A DNA stretch of 64,000 nucleotides from Synaphobranchus kaupii (taxonomy: Eukaryota; Chordata; Actinopteri; Anguilliformes; Synaphobranchidae). The translations under genes and the position numbers were made by a program. The notes under the pieces are model-generated. The model saw only the letters and a list, made by a program, of their open reading frames with translations. It searched no databases and was not told the DNA's origin. Every line of letters starts with the position of its first letter. The first letter of the stretch is position 1. Where the stretch lies: contig CM056389.1 of NCBI GenBank assembly GCA_029718625.1, positions 16,227,296 through 16,291,295 on the forward strand. The letters run 5' to 3'. Shown here one piece after another: positions 43,101 to 52,431 of the stretch.

Positions 43101-45704
43101 ACTGGTGATGTCATAGCTATGCCAAGACCTTTTCAGCTTGAAAGATTGTTTTCACCATTAAAACTATTTCAGAGTATCTATTTAATTCAATTTACAGGGA
43201 TCTCTTTTTCCTCCTCAGGACAGGGGGCTTACCTTGCCCTCATGGTTGGGGCAGGACAGGGGACAGAATTGGGGGCTTACCTTGCCCTCGTGGTTGGGGC
43301 AGAATTGGGGGCCTACCTTGCCCTCGTGGTTGGGGCAGGACAGGGGGCAGAATTGGGGGCTTACCTTGCCCTCGTGGTTGGGGCAGGACAGGGGGGCAGA
43401 ATTGGGGGCTTACCTTGCCCTCGTGGTTGGGGCAGGACAGAGGGCAGAATTGGGGCTTACCTTGCCCTCGTGGTTGGGGCAGGACAGAGGGCAGAATTGG
43501 GGCTTACCTTGCCCTCGTGGTTGGGGCAGGACAGGGGGCAGAATTGGGGGCTTACCTTGCCCTCGTGGTTGGAGGGGGCAGGAGTCTTACCTTGCCCTCG
43601 TGGTTGGGGCAGGACAGAGGGCAGAATTGGGGCTTACCTTGCCCTCGTGGTTGGGGCAGGACAGAGGTTTCCCGGCGGCGGCAGCGCTAACAGACTCCAG
43701 GACGCTGCAGGCCTCGGGCCGCGAGCACTCCGGGTCCCGTTGCAGCACCTCCATCAGGTTGGTGATGAAGAAGTTATTCTGCAGGGCGGCCACGCCCTTC
43801 TCGGGAAGAATGGAGGTCTGTCTGCACACGGGGCAGGACAGCGTCAGGGACTGAGGGGGAATGTAGTTCTGTAGACACCTGCAGCGAGAGAGAGGGGTGC
43901 GAAGAGAGAGACTTTAATTCTCACAACAAGTGTGTGCAAGAGAGAGAGAGATATGGAGAGGGAGACAGTGTCTAACAGAGAGAGAGAGAGAGAGAGAATG
44001 AAAGATAGAGAGGGAGGAGAGGAGATAGAGAGGGATACAGTCTGACAGAGAGAGAAAGAGTGTACCGAAAGAAAGAGAAAATAAGGAGGCAGAAGAATAG
44101 TTAAGTGAGAGAAAAAGGGAAATGGAGTGAACGAGACAGAGAGAAATAAAGTGAAAGAGTGAAAGAACAAGCAGGTGAGATGGTGCAAATAAAAGGGCGT
44201 CCTGGAGAGACCTGCAGCCCTGTGAGACTCCAGGTATGTCTGTTGAACAGGCGCACCTTTGAAATCATATTAAATACGACTGGAAAAACATCAGAGGTCC
44301 ATCGCTCAACCCTCCACTATCCAAAAAGCTGCGCTGACTGCCCGCAACCGCCATCGGAATGTTCTTAAATCATTTCATCCAGCACTTTCCAGAAGTTTCC
44401 ACCCCCTTCCACCAACCACAGACTGACAGTTTCAAACGCTCATAATACAAGTAGCCATTAAAACTGGGGGAACCGTTAAACGATGTCTCCAGGCCACTCC
44501 ACTCTGCGCTTAAACAGCAGCGTTTGTCGACAAAAAGCTTTTTTTGGCGGCGAGGTGTGAGTGCCGAGGCCAGTCATGCCTGAGGTTGGTTAAGCGGGAG
44601 AGCCTGGCGGAGCGGAATGACTCTGCCAGCGAGCGGCAGGAGCGTTGGAAACAGCCGGCGGTCGCCAGGACGGCACTGTACCCACGACAACGTGGCCGCC
44701 AGCCACTACCACTCTCTGCACAACTCAGGGGCGAACAGGGCCCTGTATCTCTGATGAACTACCTACAGTATACAGGGTCAATTCTATAGTACTTGCTTCC
44801 TGTTTTTTGCTTGTTTTCTATTTAACTTGTTTTTTTCTGTTAATTTATCGTTCATAATGTACAGCTGACTGTGTGTACTACTCATGTTTATTACTAGGGA
44901 TAGCTCCTACGCTGTGAGAAAGTTGTGCTTTGTCGGATCTGCTTTGTAGTCGTCAATGACCTTTAATATGCACTTATTGTACGTCGCTTTGGATAAAAGC
45001 GTCTGCCAAATAATTGTAATGTAATGTAATTGTATTGTAATGTAATTTTAATGTAATGAAAGCTGTCTCAAACGTTTGCTCTTGCACTGGCCACATTTTT
45101 CACACTTTTCTTTCTCTATAGCCCCTTTCACACAGAAAAGTTGGCAAAAAGCCAGCTTCAATGCGGCTTTTTTCTCCAGTGTGAAAGGGGCTTATGCTAG
45201 TCCGATAGTCCTTACTTTTGCAAGGAGAAAACTGAAATTCACTCGATTTTGAGGCGCAAGTGAAATTTCATACCCTACGACAACACGCAGTCCACTCTGC
45301 TTCTTAACAACAGGAGAAAAGGGACGTTTTCACTTCCTATTTTACAGCACAGCACAATCCCGTGAGCACAGGGCTGACCTTGCTAGCGCCCCACAATTAA
45401 TTTTAAGAACGCGCATCATAACGGCTTCAGCGGGAGGCGGACCGAAACTCAAATTTAAGGATGTGGAGTCGAGCACCTGCCGTGTACACGGAACCTGTGG
45501 CGAAACCCAGATGGTGTGGGCCGGGGGGGGGGGGGGGGGTGATTGCGGTTGCCGGGGAAACAGCACCTACCTTTCGCAGAAGGTGTGGAGGCAGGGAAGC
45601 ACTTTGGGGTTGTGGTAGTGGTCCAGGCAGATGCTGCACACCAGGAACTGTTTGTCTATCTGCCGCACCACCGGGCTGGTGCTGCCGGTTTCACGCTTCG
45701 CCAT
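30982..45704 (-). CDS. trim3: TRIM3, RING/B-box/coiled-coil/filamin/NHL E3 ligase, complete (11 coding exons)
   Basis: TRIM3 is a TRIM-NHL ubiquitin ligase best known from neurons, where it acts in the cytoplasm on trafficking and synaptic proteins. Exons total 2244 nt, 747 residues (human TRIM3 is 744), with all phases agreeing. RING C23-C63; B-box about 118-155; coiled coil about 160-290; filamin-type Ig about 315-420; six NHL blades from about 478 to the C-terminal YRYLQ. Diagnostic TRIM3 features: [40 protein letters not shown] few positions ([18 protein letters not shown]) look TRIM2-like, so the TRIM2/TRIM3 split should be confirmed by a tree. In teleosts the copy could be trim3a or trim3b; I cannot tell which. 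Confidence 0.93.
31215..31695 (+). repeat. Minisatellite in trim3 intron 10
   Basis: Degenerate 16-bp-based units (TTTGGTGTTGGGAATG with variants), about 30 copies. It begins about 20 bp from the exon 10 donor and fills most of the 576-bp intron. Confidence 0.95.
31711..31851 (-). CDS. trim3: trim3 exon 10: NHL blade 5
   Basis: Acceptor CCTCAG, donor GTGGGC, 47 codons, phase 0. Encodes [20 protein letters not shown] through [11 protein letters not shown]. Confidence 0.93.
32049..32887. mobile_element. PIF/Harbinger-like MITE, 839 bp, in trim3 intron 9
   Basis: GGGGTGTACTACGAAG at the left end pairs with CTTCGTAGTATACCCCCC at the right. Similar ends at 38350-38485, 42278-42519 and 52432-52605. 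No transposase. Superfamily is inferred from the GGGnnTATnnnACGAAG ends. Confidence 0.7.
32969..33039 (-). CDS. trim3: trim3 exon 9: NHL blade 4 (71 nt)
   Basis: Acceptor CTCCAG, donor GTAAGG. Encodes [23 protein letters not shown] in continuous frame. This stretch is typical of TRIM3 rather than TRIM2. Confidence 0.92.
33625..34802. mobile_element. Inverted-repeat element, about 1.2 kb, in trim3 intron 8
   Basis: The left end CGGGACCAGATTTACTAAGC and the right end GCCTGGGTAAATCTGGCCCA are imperfect inverted repeats of about 50 bp. No coding. Confidence 0.55.
33773..33902 (+). repeat. 31-bp tandem repeat, four copies
   Basis: AACTGCAGCCAATCACAAGT plus GGGAGATAAAC repeats four times. It lies inside the 33625-34802 element. 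Each unit carries CCAAT in forward orientation. Confidence 0.92.
34880..35045. mobile_element. Imperfect palindrome, MITE-like
   Basis: TTACAGAGCAGGATAAGG on the left and CTTGATCCTGCTTTGTGAAG on the right pair; the inner arms TTTGTAAATATTTTGAA and TTCAAAATATTTACAAA are exact inverted repeats. Confidence 0.65.
35559..35727 (-). CDS. trim3: trim3 exon 8: NHL blade 3-4
   Basis: Acceptor TTTGCAG, donor GTACAG, ends phase 1. Encodes [20 protein letters not shown] through SDRQFAG. Confidence 0.92.
35836..36003 (-). CDS. trim3: trim3 exon 7: NHL blade 2-3
   Basis: Acceptor TTTGAAG, donor GTGCGG, 56 codons, phase 0. Encodes [20 protein letters not shown] through [10 protein letters not shown]. Confidence 0.93.
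36425..37120 (+). repeat. Minisatellite copying the trim3 exon 6 splice donor
   Basis: About ten units of 60-71 bp. On the gene strand each unit reads CCAGTGTATCCAG then GTGAGCACA, matching the true exon 6 end (CCAGTGCATCCAG, donor GTGAGCACA). All copies lie on the intronic side of the true donor at 37120. Confidence 0.95.
37121..37224 (-). CDS. trim3: trim3 exon 6: NHL blade 1
   Basis: Acceptor TCTCAG, donor GTGAGC. Encodes [15 protein letters not shown] through [11 protein letters not shown]. Its last 13 bases and donor recur through the minisatellite in the next intron. Confidence 0.92.
37345..37465 (-). mobile_element. SINE tail fragment
   Basis: TCCATTTAGCAGAAGCTCTT TTGCAGAG resembles the L2-like tail of the SINEs elsewhere in the window, in reverse. 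Head not found. Confidence 0.45.
38091..38215 (+). repeat. Tandem repeat, about 50-bp unit, 2.5 copies
   Basis: Units of the form CTTGACCTATGTCATGACAG and TTCCTTCAAACACACTGA in trim3 intron 5. Confidence 0.75.
38350..38485. mobile_element. PIF/Harbinger-like MITE, 136 bp, in trim3 intron 5
   Basis: GGGGGTTATACTACAAAG and CTTCGTAGTATAGCCCCC ends. The interior carries CCTCCCAAATCTGGAAC, shared in inverted form with the copy at 52432. Confidence 0.75.
38557..39286 (-). CDS. trim3: trim3 exon 5: coiled-coil end and filamin domain
   Basis: Largest exon, 730 nt, very GC-rich. Acceptor CCCCCAG, donor GTGAGA. Encodes [19 protein letters not shown], the filamin-type Ig repeat ([18 protein letters not shown] through [14 protein letters not shown]), and [11 protein letters not shown]. 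The upstream sequence is a GT-rich minisatellite, so the pyrimidine tract is weak. Confidence 0.93.
39308..39815 (+). repeat. Minisatellite against the trim3 exon 5 acceptor
   Basis: Units of about 20-33 bp made of ACACCCCAATACTCCTAACA and variants, roughly 25 copies, ending about 22 bp from the acceptor at 39287. Confidence 0.95.
40290..40480 (+). repeat. GA-rich tract near the trim3 exon 4 donor
   Basis: GAGAGA and GAGGAGGAG repeats. Confidence 0.85.
40516..40696 (-). CDS. trim3: trim3 exon 4: coiled coil
   Basis: Acceptor CACCAG, donor GTCAGC. Encodes [20 protein letters not shown] through NICSTKQK. Confidence 0.93.
41010..41145. mobile_element. Foldback element (136 bp, about 60-bp arms) in trim3 intron 3
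   Basis: GCAAATCGGGGCAATCTGAC and on; the first 46 bases are matched exactly in reverse complement at 41100-41145, followed by 3-4 mismatches and ACCAGGCTTG. The loop is about 12 bp. Confidence 0.9.
41526..41677 (-). CDS. trim3: trim3 exon 3: B-box
   Basis: Acceptor CTGCAG, donor GTACAG. Encodes [30 protein letters not shown] and start of the coiled coil ([19 protein letters not shown]). Phase 0 to 2. Confidence 0.93.
42278..42519. mobile_element. PIF/Harbinger-like MITE, 242 bp, in trim3 intron 2
   Basis: GGGGCGGTATTCCAC and GTGGAATACCCCCC ends, with inner CAGGATTATC and GATTACCCTG arms. Confidence 0.7.
43216..43660 (+). repeat. Minisatellite copying the trim3 exon 2 splice donor
   Basis: About ten copies of a 34-48 bp unit. 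On the gene strand each has TGCCCCAACCACGAGGGCAA then GGTAAGCC or GGTAGGCC, i.e. the codons for CPNHEGK plus an intact donor. The copy next to the exon (43638) is the real junction; the others lie downstream in intron 2. Confidence 0.96.
43638..43878 (-). CDS. trim3: trim3 exon 2: RING end, first B-box ligands
   Basis: Acceptor CTGCAG with a long CT tract upstream. Encodes [20 protein letters not shown] through [11 protein letters not shown]. Donor GTAAGC. Its last bases and donor are copied about ten times in the adjoining intron. Confidence 0.93.
43895..44185 (+). repeat. GA-rich tract upstream of the trim3 exon 2 acceptor
   Basis: Interrupted GAGA; on the gene strand a CT tract that can serve as polypyrimidine tract for the exon 2 acceptor. 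Confidence 0.88.
44690..45062 (+). mobile_element. L2 LINE 3' end, truncated
   Basis: Resembles 5580-5843: CACTTATTGTACGTCGCTTT GGATAAAAGCGTCTGCC, then (TAATG)n. Only the 3' UTR is clear; the left border is a guess. trim3 intron 1. Confidence 0.8.
45120..45192. mobile_element. Small palindromic MITE, 73 bp
   Basis: AGCCCCTTTCACAC and GTGTGAAAGGGGCT ends, flanked by TAT-like bases. trim3 intron 1. Confidence 0.75.
45523..45539 (+). repeat. Poly-G tract (17 G)
   Basis: In trim3 intron 1, about 30 bp from the exon 1 donor. Confidence 0.95.
45571..45704 (-). CDS. trim3: trim3 exon 1: RING start
   Basis: ATG in strong context (GCCATGG). Encodes [20 protein letters not shown], then RING ligands C23, C26, C38, H40 and C43. 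Donor GTAGGT, phase 2. Confidence 0.93.
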
Positions 45705-46660
45705 GGCGACGGACATTCACGGAGGAAGCCAGGGGCGCGGACACCGGTTAACCTGGCGAAAAAAACAAGAGGGGGTGGGGGAGGGGAGACCTGGGCATTA
45801 ACCTCTGCTGGTTCACTAGCACTGTATCCCAAAAGCAGGCTGCCATGATAAGGACAACAATCTTACCTTAAACAGTCTACGTGACTCTATGTTTCATAGT
45901 GTAAAAGAAATGACCAAAAATCCAACCATAATTGCCAGCCAAGGAGACTATTATCTTAATTTCCAACACAACATACAGTATATTCAGTTTTCAGTTCATA
46001 GTTTATGAATATTAATATTGTTTTACTATATCAGTACCTATGTATTAAAAAAAAAACATGAATATGAATCAGTTACAGAATATATTTTGAAATATAGCGA
46101 AACCAAAAATGTCCCCCCTTTAATGCTGTAAATGCAATCCATTATTATTATTATTACAAATATGAGGAATTCTGACAGCAAAAATGTCAGTGTAGATTTA
46201 ACACCGTTGTTGTACATTTAACACCATAGTCTGGTGGTCTGTTGACTAATATAAACACCCTATGGTATTAAATGTGGGCTACAATTTTAAATGTTGCTGT
46301 GTAGTATATATCTACTGTTTTCACCCTTTAAAGCAAAGGTTCACACCTATCCTAGTATTTTCTAGTCTTTTATTGGCTCAATCATTCATTGCCTATTAAA
46401 AAACAGCATTGCACAGTGTCGTTATGTCATTATAAACCGCATAATCCCTGCTTTATCGGCACACCGATTAACACAAAGGAGTCGGCGAATGAATGGAAGC
46501 GCGAGACAATTGAGACCTGACAATAAACCGTCAAAACGCCTCTTACGCGCTGACAGGAAAACAAGGTGAAACCGCAGAGCGGGAGTCCAGTCCGTGCGGT
46601 CCGCCCCGCGGTTTAACTGAGGACAAGTGAAGGTAAACAAGCTATAGTAAGTGCCTGGGG
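45705..46660 (-). promoter_or_regulatory. Probable trim3 5' UTR / promoter region
   Basis: Upstream of the start codon on the minus strand. A GC-richer patch with several CpG lies at 46430-46640. No TATA box or upstream exon could be fixed. Confidence 0.3.
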
Positions 46661-46799
46661 GTGTTATGGGAGGAGTGTCATTTTCCTAACAAATATTTAT
46701 GGAAATAAAAAAAAACTGTGAAAGAGACAGAAGCCAACAACTCAAGTTTGGCAAAAGTCCCGGTAGACTTTACCGCCCCTGCTGTCTCATATTCCCGCT

Positions 46800-46870
46800 C
46801 CTCTCCAACTTCTAATATAACCTGCCCCCCCCCCCCCCCCCCCCCTCACCCCACCCCCCCCCCCCCCCCA
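46800..46870 (+). repeat. Poly-C tract
   Basis: Two runs of C broken by TCACCCCA. Confidence 0.93.
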
Positions 46871-46914
46871 CACCCAAAAAGCACATCTCAATGGCACTTT
46901 TTACAACAACGCCC

Positions 46915-47065
46915 TGTTAACCCCAATTAGCCTAACCAGCATGTCTTTAGATTGTGGGAGGAAACCCACGTGGAAAAGGGGAGAACATGCACACAGAAAA
47001 GCCCCTGGCCTGGAATCGAACCCAGGACCTTCTTGCTGTGAAGGTGAGGTGCACTTATAACTACT
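46915..47065. mobile_element. Common fish interspersed repeat fragment
   Basis: TTAGCCTAACCAGCATGTCT TTAGATTGTGGGAGGAAACC followed by GAACATGCACACAGAAA and TCGAACCCAGGACCTTCTTG. I recognise the text as a widespread repeat in fish but not its class. Confidence 0.5.
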
Positions 47066-47940
47066 CATTTCACAGCCACAGATATGGGAGAAACCATGGC
47101 GTGCTGTGTAGTACCCATTCTCATTAATTATTGAGAAATGGCGCTATTCAGTTTTCTTTTCTTCTGCAAAAAAATATACAGACTGCTACACACACTTATT
47201 GATGCATCTCTGCACCTGGTAGGGGAAGCTGTCTTAGCAACATACAGTGTACGTCTGTACAGTGATTTATGGCTGTTATATTTTCTACCCACGGGCTCCC
47301 CTGCCATATTTTACTGTTATATGCTTATGTTAAACATATGCTATATGTTAAGGATCCAGTTTTTGGCTGCCTGACATAATTTAACAACATGTAACAAGAC
47401 CCACGGCAAGCAAACACTGGAATATTTGCTGAGGCAATTCAGGCTGAATGCCTTACTAAAGCAAGAAATGGCAAGATACCAATTAATTAATCAATTAATC
47501 AAGCAGCCAGTCAACTGATCAATCAGTAGTCCAAACAAATCAATACATTAAAAAAAATCTGTATACTACATACGCCTACACAAGGCATTTTTCCTTTACT
47601 GCGTGTTGACGTGTTTAAACCGATATAGCTGTCAGGGTTAAACGCGAGATGCGCTCGACATTAGATCGGCAGAAACAAAATGAGCGCTCTGCCCGGCGAT
47701 GACATTTATTTCCGTCTTTAAATACTTATTCGTCCGGGTCTGCCAGCGGTCTCACGGAACACGTTATAAAAAGAAGACTACACCGATGCCAGTTCTGACG
47801 AACCGCCAGTGTTCTTTTGAAGCCGATCCACGCGGGAGGGAGGGTGCGGGGTAGCGGTACGGTGGTCCACGCTCGCGCGATCGGGACGTGATCGGGACCC
47901 CGGGCCCACGTGCAAGCTGCTGCAGTGGAACCGTGCAAAT

Positions 47941-48008
<68 letters not shown>
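47941..48008 (+). repeat. (GA)n microsatellite
   Basis: Nearly pure GA dinucleotides. Confidence 0.95.
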
Positions 48009-48009
<1 letters not shown>

Positions 48010-48374
48010 GCCTGTAGTGTGCAATCAGCATCCGTCGGTCCTCAAGGTATATAGGACCATGCTACGTGGTCAACTAAACTGCAGGCAGGCAGAGATTCAG
48101 GCAGAATATCAAGTGGCATTTTTCAGTCAAGGAAGACCCTTATTTCCTTCGAGAAATAAAAATAAAGAAAAGAAAGTAGGCTCTCTACCATGCAATGTAA
48201 TTGTCCCACAACACACACAAATAGATAATTCTCTCTCTCGTGATGGTTAGAAGAAAATGAAAACGGAATAAAACAACACAAAACTGTAAAAACTGCGAAA
48301 CCCGTTTGATTATTTGCAGTGACGGATCCCTCGTCCCATCCATTCCACGTTTTACTGAACACCAGGCCGGCAAT

Positions 48375-48650
48375 GCGGAGGATGGGTACCCCCTCTATAG
48401 CAGGGTTCCTCCTGAGAGGCCGGCCAGCGGAGGATGGGCACCCCCCCCCCCCCTCTATAGCAGGGTTCCTCCTGAGAGGCCGGCCAGCGGAGGATGGGCA
48501 CCCCCCCCCCCCCCCCCCTCTATAGCAGGGTTCCTCCTGAGAGGCCGGCCAGCGGAGGATGGGCACCCCCCCCCCCTCTATAGCAGGGTTCCTCCTGAGA
48601 GGCCGGCCAGCGGAGGATGGGCCCCCCCCCCCCCCCCCTCTATAGCGCGT
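48375..48650 (+). repeat. Tandem repeat with variable poly-C spacers, five units
   Basis: Unit TCTATAGCAGGGTTCCTCCT GAGAGGCCGGCCAGCGGAGG followed by ATGGGC and a C run. The C runs differ in length between units; the rest is almost identical. Confidence 0.95.
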
Positions 48651-49751
48651 TTTTTTTCCTCGCCACCGTTTCAGTGTTTTTTTTATCCCAATGGGGAGTT
48701 TTTAGGCCTGGTTTCTGCCCAGTTTCTCTGTACAGCGTCTTTGTGACAGTGGTCCAAGCGCTATCCATATAAAATTTAATTTAACTGAACAAATAATAAA
48801 AAATAACTGGACAATATATTTCTATTAACAGGGGTTACTGTTAAGCCACTGCTTTTCTCTCCCTCCCTCTAGACTTCCAGCAGCAGACTCAAAGCCTCAT
48901 GTGGTCATGTGAGGATCCGGTCATGAGTTACTCTCTTGCCCTCACTGCCGATGCCAGCAAGCATCACATACCTAATCTGTACTCCCAGCATGCAATCTGG
49001 CAAGGCCAGACCTGCACCGGCACCTGCTTCGGCAAAGCTCTCACCTGTGTTATTGCCGTCGCACCTGCTACTGAGGCCACACCCCGACAGATTCCAACTG
49101 GGCAAGGAACGTGGGCACAGAGGCACTCCCTCGGGATGAAAAACACGCCAAAACCCCTCTGCGTGTGTGCGCACACGTGTGTGTGTCTGTCTGTGTATCA
49201 GAATTTCAAACAAAAACACAACTAAGGTACCCGAACCTGGAGTGCTGGTTTTATCTGCTAGTCTGTTTCAAACTACTATTCCGGCTTCATTTTGTAAACG
49301 GCTGTATAGTCCAGTGTTGTTTCTCACAAATGTTTTCACAAAGGACTCAATGTTCATATCTGAAGCTCCTAGCTCAGGACTTTATGAAAAATGTCTGATA
49401 AAATGAGTGCTCGGGCTAATAAAATGGATTAAGTGCAGACGTTTCCATGAGACCCTGAAACAGATCAGCCCTTGTAAGCCCTGCTTCCGGGGGTCACAAG
49501 GGCAAAACTGCAGGGAAATTTATAAGAGAACAACAACGGCACACTTACTTGACGTGTCATCATTCCGCTTTGGGGAGCCAAATGTAAAGTAAAACACAAC
49601 ACGTTTTTCCTGTTTTTTCCCCTCAGATTTAGCATAAATGTGGCATTCAATTTGGAGGAAAAGATTTTAGAATTGAATTAAATAAATATTTATTTTTGGT
49701 TAAATACTTAATTTATAAACACAGATGTGTGGTAAAAAAAATATATATATA

Positions 49752-51394
49752 TACAAGTCAAGCCGGAAAGTCTCCCCACCCCTTTCACCTTCTCCACGTT
49801 TTATTACGTTACAGACATATTCTACAATAGATTGAGCAAATTTTTTGTCTCAAAATTCTACACAAAATAGCCCATAATGACAAAGTGAAAACAGGATTTT
49901 AGACATTTGTGCTAATTTATAAAAAATCAAAATGTAAAATATCATATGTACACAAGTGTGCACACCCTTTGATATGACACCCAAAAGTGAGCTGAGGTGC
50001 ATTTTGTTTCCACTGATACTGCTTGAGATGTTTCTACAACTTAATTGGAGTCCACCTGTGATAAATTCAATTGATTGGACATGATTGGGGATTGCCAACA
50101 CCTGCCTATATAAGGTCCCACAGTTGACAGTGCATGTCAGAGCAAACTCCAAGCCATGGGGTCAAAGGAATTATCTGCAGACCTCAGAAACAGGATTGTG
50201 TCAAGGCATAGATCTGGAGAAGGGTACGGAAAAATCTCTGCAGCTTTACAGGTCCCAAAGAGCACAGTGGCCACCATCATTCGTAAATGGAAGAAGTTTG
50301 GAACCACCAAGAATCTTCCTAGACCTGGCCGCCCGGCCAAACTGAGCAATCGGGGAAGACGGGCCTTGGCCAGGGAGGTGAGCAGGAACCCGAGGGTCAC
50401 TCTGACAGAGCTCCAGCGTATCCTTGTGGAGATGGGAGAACCTTTCAGAAGATCAACCATCCAGGCAGCACTCCACCAATCAGGCCTTTATGGTAGTGGC
50501 CAGACGGAAGCCCCTCCTTAGTAAAAGGCACATCACAGCCCGCTTGGAGTTTGCCAAAAGGCACCTAGAGGACTCTCAAACCATGAGAATCAAGATTCTC
50601 TGGTCTGATGAAACCAAAATGGAACTTTCTGGCCTGAATACCAAGCGTCACGTCTGGAGGAAACCAGGCACCGCTCATCACCTGGCTAATACCATCCCTA
50701 CAGTGAAGCATGGAGGTGGCAGCATCATGATGTGGGGATGTTTTTCAGCAGCAGGAACAGGGCGACTTGTCCTGATAGAGAGAAAGATGAATGCAGCTAA
50801 GTACACTGAGATCCTTGAAGAAAACCTGCTCCAGAGCGCTCTGGACCTCAGACTGGGGCGAAGGTTTACCTTCCAACATGACAACGACCCGAAGCACACA
50901 GCCAAGAGAACAAAGGAGTGGCTTCGGAGAAAGTCTCTGCATGTCCTTGAGTGGCCCAGCCAGAGCCCAGACCTGAATCCAATTGAACATCTGTGGAAAG
51001 AGCTGAAAATGGCTGTGTACCGACGCTCCCCATCCAACCTGACGGAGCTTGCAAGGATATGCCAAGAGGAATGGGCAAAAATGTCCAGAAACAAGTGTGC
51101 CAAGCTCGTAGCGTCTTTCCCAAGATGCCTTGAAGCTGTAATCGCTGCCAAAGGTGCAGCAACCAAGTATTAGGCTAAGGGTGTGTACAGATATGTAACC
51201 CCTAAATAACCTATTTTTGTCAGTAAAATAAAATTACATATTTTCTAAAAACCTGTTTTCACTTCGTCATTATTGGCTATTGTGTGTAGATGTTTGAGGC
51301 AAAAAATGAACTCAATCTATTGTAGTATAAGTCTGTAACGTAATAAAACGTGGAGAAGGTGAAAGGGGTGGGGAGACTTTCCGGCTTGACTGTA
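49752..51394 (+). mobile_element. Tc1-like transposon, nearly intact
   Basis: TA at 49752-49753 and 51393-51394. Inverted repeats of about 150 bp (left CAAGTCAAGCCGGAAAGTCT, right its reverse complement with one base less). It contains a transposase gene with a single frame break. Target TA within a (TA)n run. Confidence 0.95.
50156..51173 (+). pseudogene. Tc1-family DD34E transposase with one frameshift
   Basis: Cut-and-paste transposase that binds the element's inverted repeats. The N-terminal frame 50156-50521 carries the paired-like DNA-binding helices (MGSKELSADLRNRIVSRHRS, GRPAKLS). The frame then changes near 50494, where GGTAGTGGCC appears to lack two bases. The C-terminal frame continues to 51173 with the triad: Asp in WSDETKMEL, Asp in FQHDNDPKH, Glu in [10 protein letters not shown]. 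It ends KGAATKY. No other stop or gap is seen; about 339 residues in total, normal for the family. Confidence 0.93.
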
Positions 51395-51982
51395 TATATA
51401 TATAACTTCAACCTTAAATCTTGGTTTTGGAAAACGAAGATTTAGGTTAAATCTTTTTGAAACAAAGATTTAATATTTAAATTCTATATTTATACTTGAC
51501 TAAATATTTGTTTCTGAAACAGAGATATAAGATATAAGCTAAATAAATGTTTAAATATTTATTCTTGAATTTTTTAATTCATTTTCTATTTACCATTTAA
51601 CTAGGACTTATTTGAGATTTATCAATTAAATCTGAAAATATAAACTACATATAAATGTACATTTGGCACCTCATACTTTCATGCACTGCTTTCAGAATAG
51701 CGTCATACGTGCCTTCATTTCCAACAAAACATCTGCGCAGTAGTTGACCAACTTCGAGTACGTCCAATGATTGAATTAATACTTTAAGTAATTAAAAATA
51801 AAGAATGAATGAGTGAACGTGTGACTGAATGAATTTGTGTCTATACTAGGAGCAATAAATATCTCTGGGCTGACAGCTTGATTACTCCTTGGGAGACATG
51901 AGCTACGGGTGGTGAAATCTTCCTGATGGATATGATTTATGACTGCGGTTCACGTGGGAGGCATCTCAGTTGGATATGTATT

Positions 51983-51989
51983 TGTGTGC

Positions 51990-52028
<39 letters not shown>
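51983..52028 (+). repeat. (GT)n microsatellite
   Basis: Pure GT over about 36 bp with flanking variants. Confidence 0.93.
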
Positions 52029-52030
<2 letters not shown>

Positions 52031-52431
52031 TGCGCTTGTGCGAGTTAATTCCTCTGCCCCATGAGAAGCACTGTTACAGCTGTTCGTCCGACAAAACTCA
52101 CTGAATGCTGTTTGACAACAGCTAGGCCCTAACACCTGCCGTGTGTGCTTACAAGCAAGAATGCCCTGTGGTAAACTTTCCAGAGCATGAGCTTACTGCT
52201 GACAGCACAGTCAGCTGTCAGTAGAACAAGGTGGTGGGGTGTAATTTAGCTAAAGATGTATCCTGAACTGATATCAAGAAGTTATGTTACACAATTTTTA
52301 ATTAATGGGGCAGCTTAATAGAGTCAGGTAGTAGAGGCAGAGGCCCTTGGGGTGTTTAAGTTCAGGCTTGCATGCTGGGTACTGTAGTCTGGAGATAAAT
52401 TAGATTGGGGCTGAGATTGGCTGAACGGCCA

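Larger units (their letters stand above)
47066..49751. other. Region right of trim3, no gene seen
   Basis: Apart from the GA and C-rich repeats, only chance open frames. The frame at 48899-49225 has no domain I know and ends in CA-like repeat. Confidence 0.5.

Noticed and set aside
43119..43874. 251-residue repeat protein with [12 protein letters not shown] units
   Set aside because: Plus-strand translation of the donor minisatellite; antisense to trim3.
48899..49225. Possible small gene MWSCEDPVMSYSLALTADAS
   Set aside because: No recognisable domain, no splice partner, ends in CA-type repeat.
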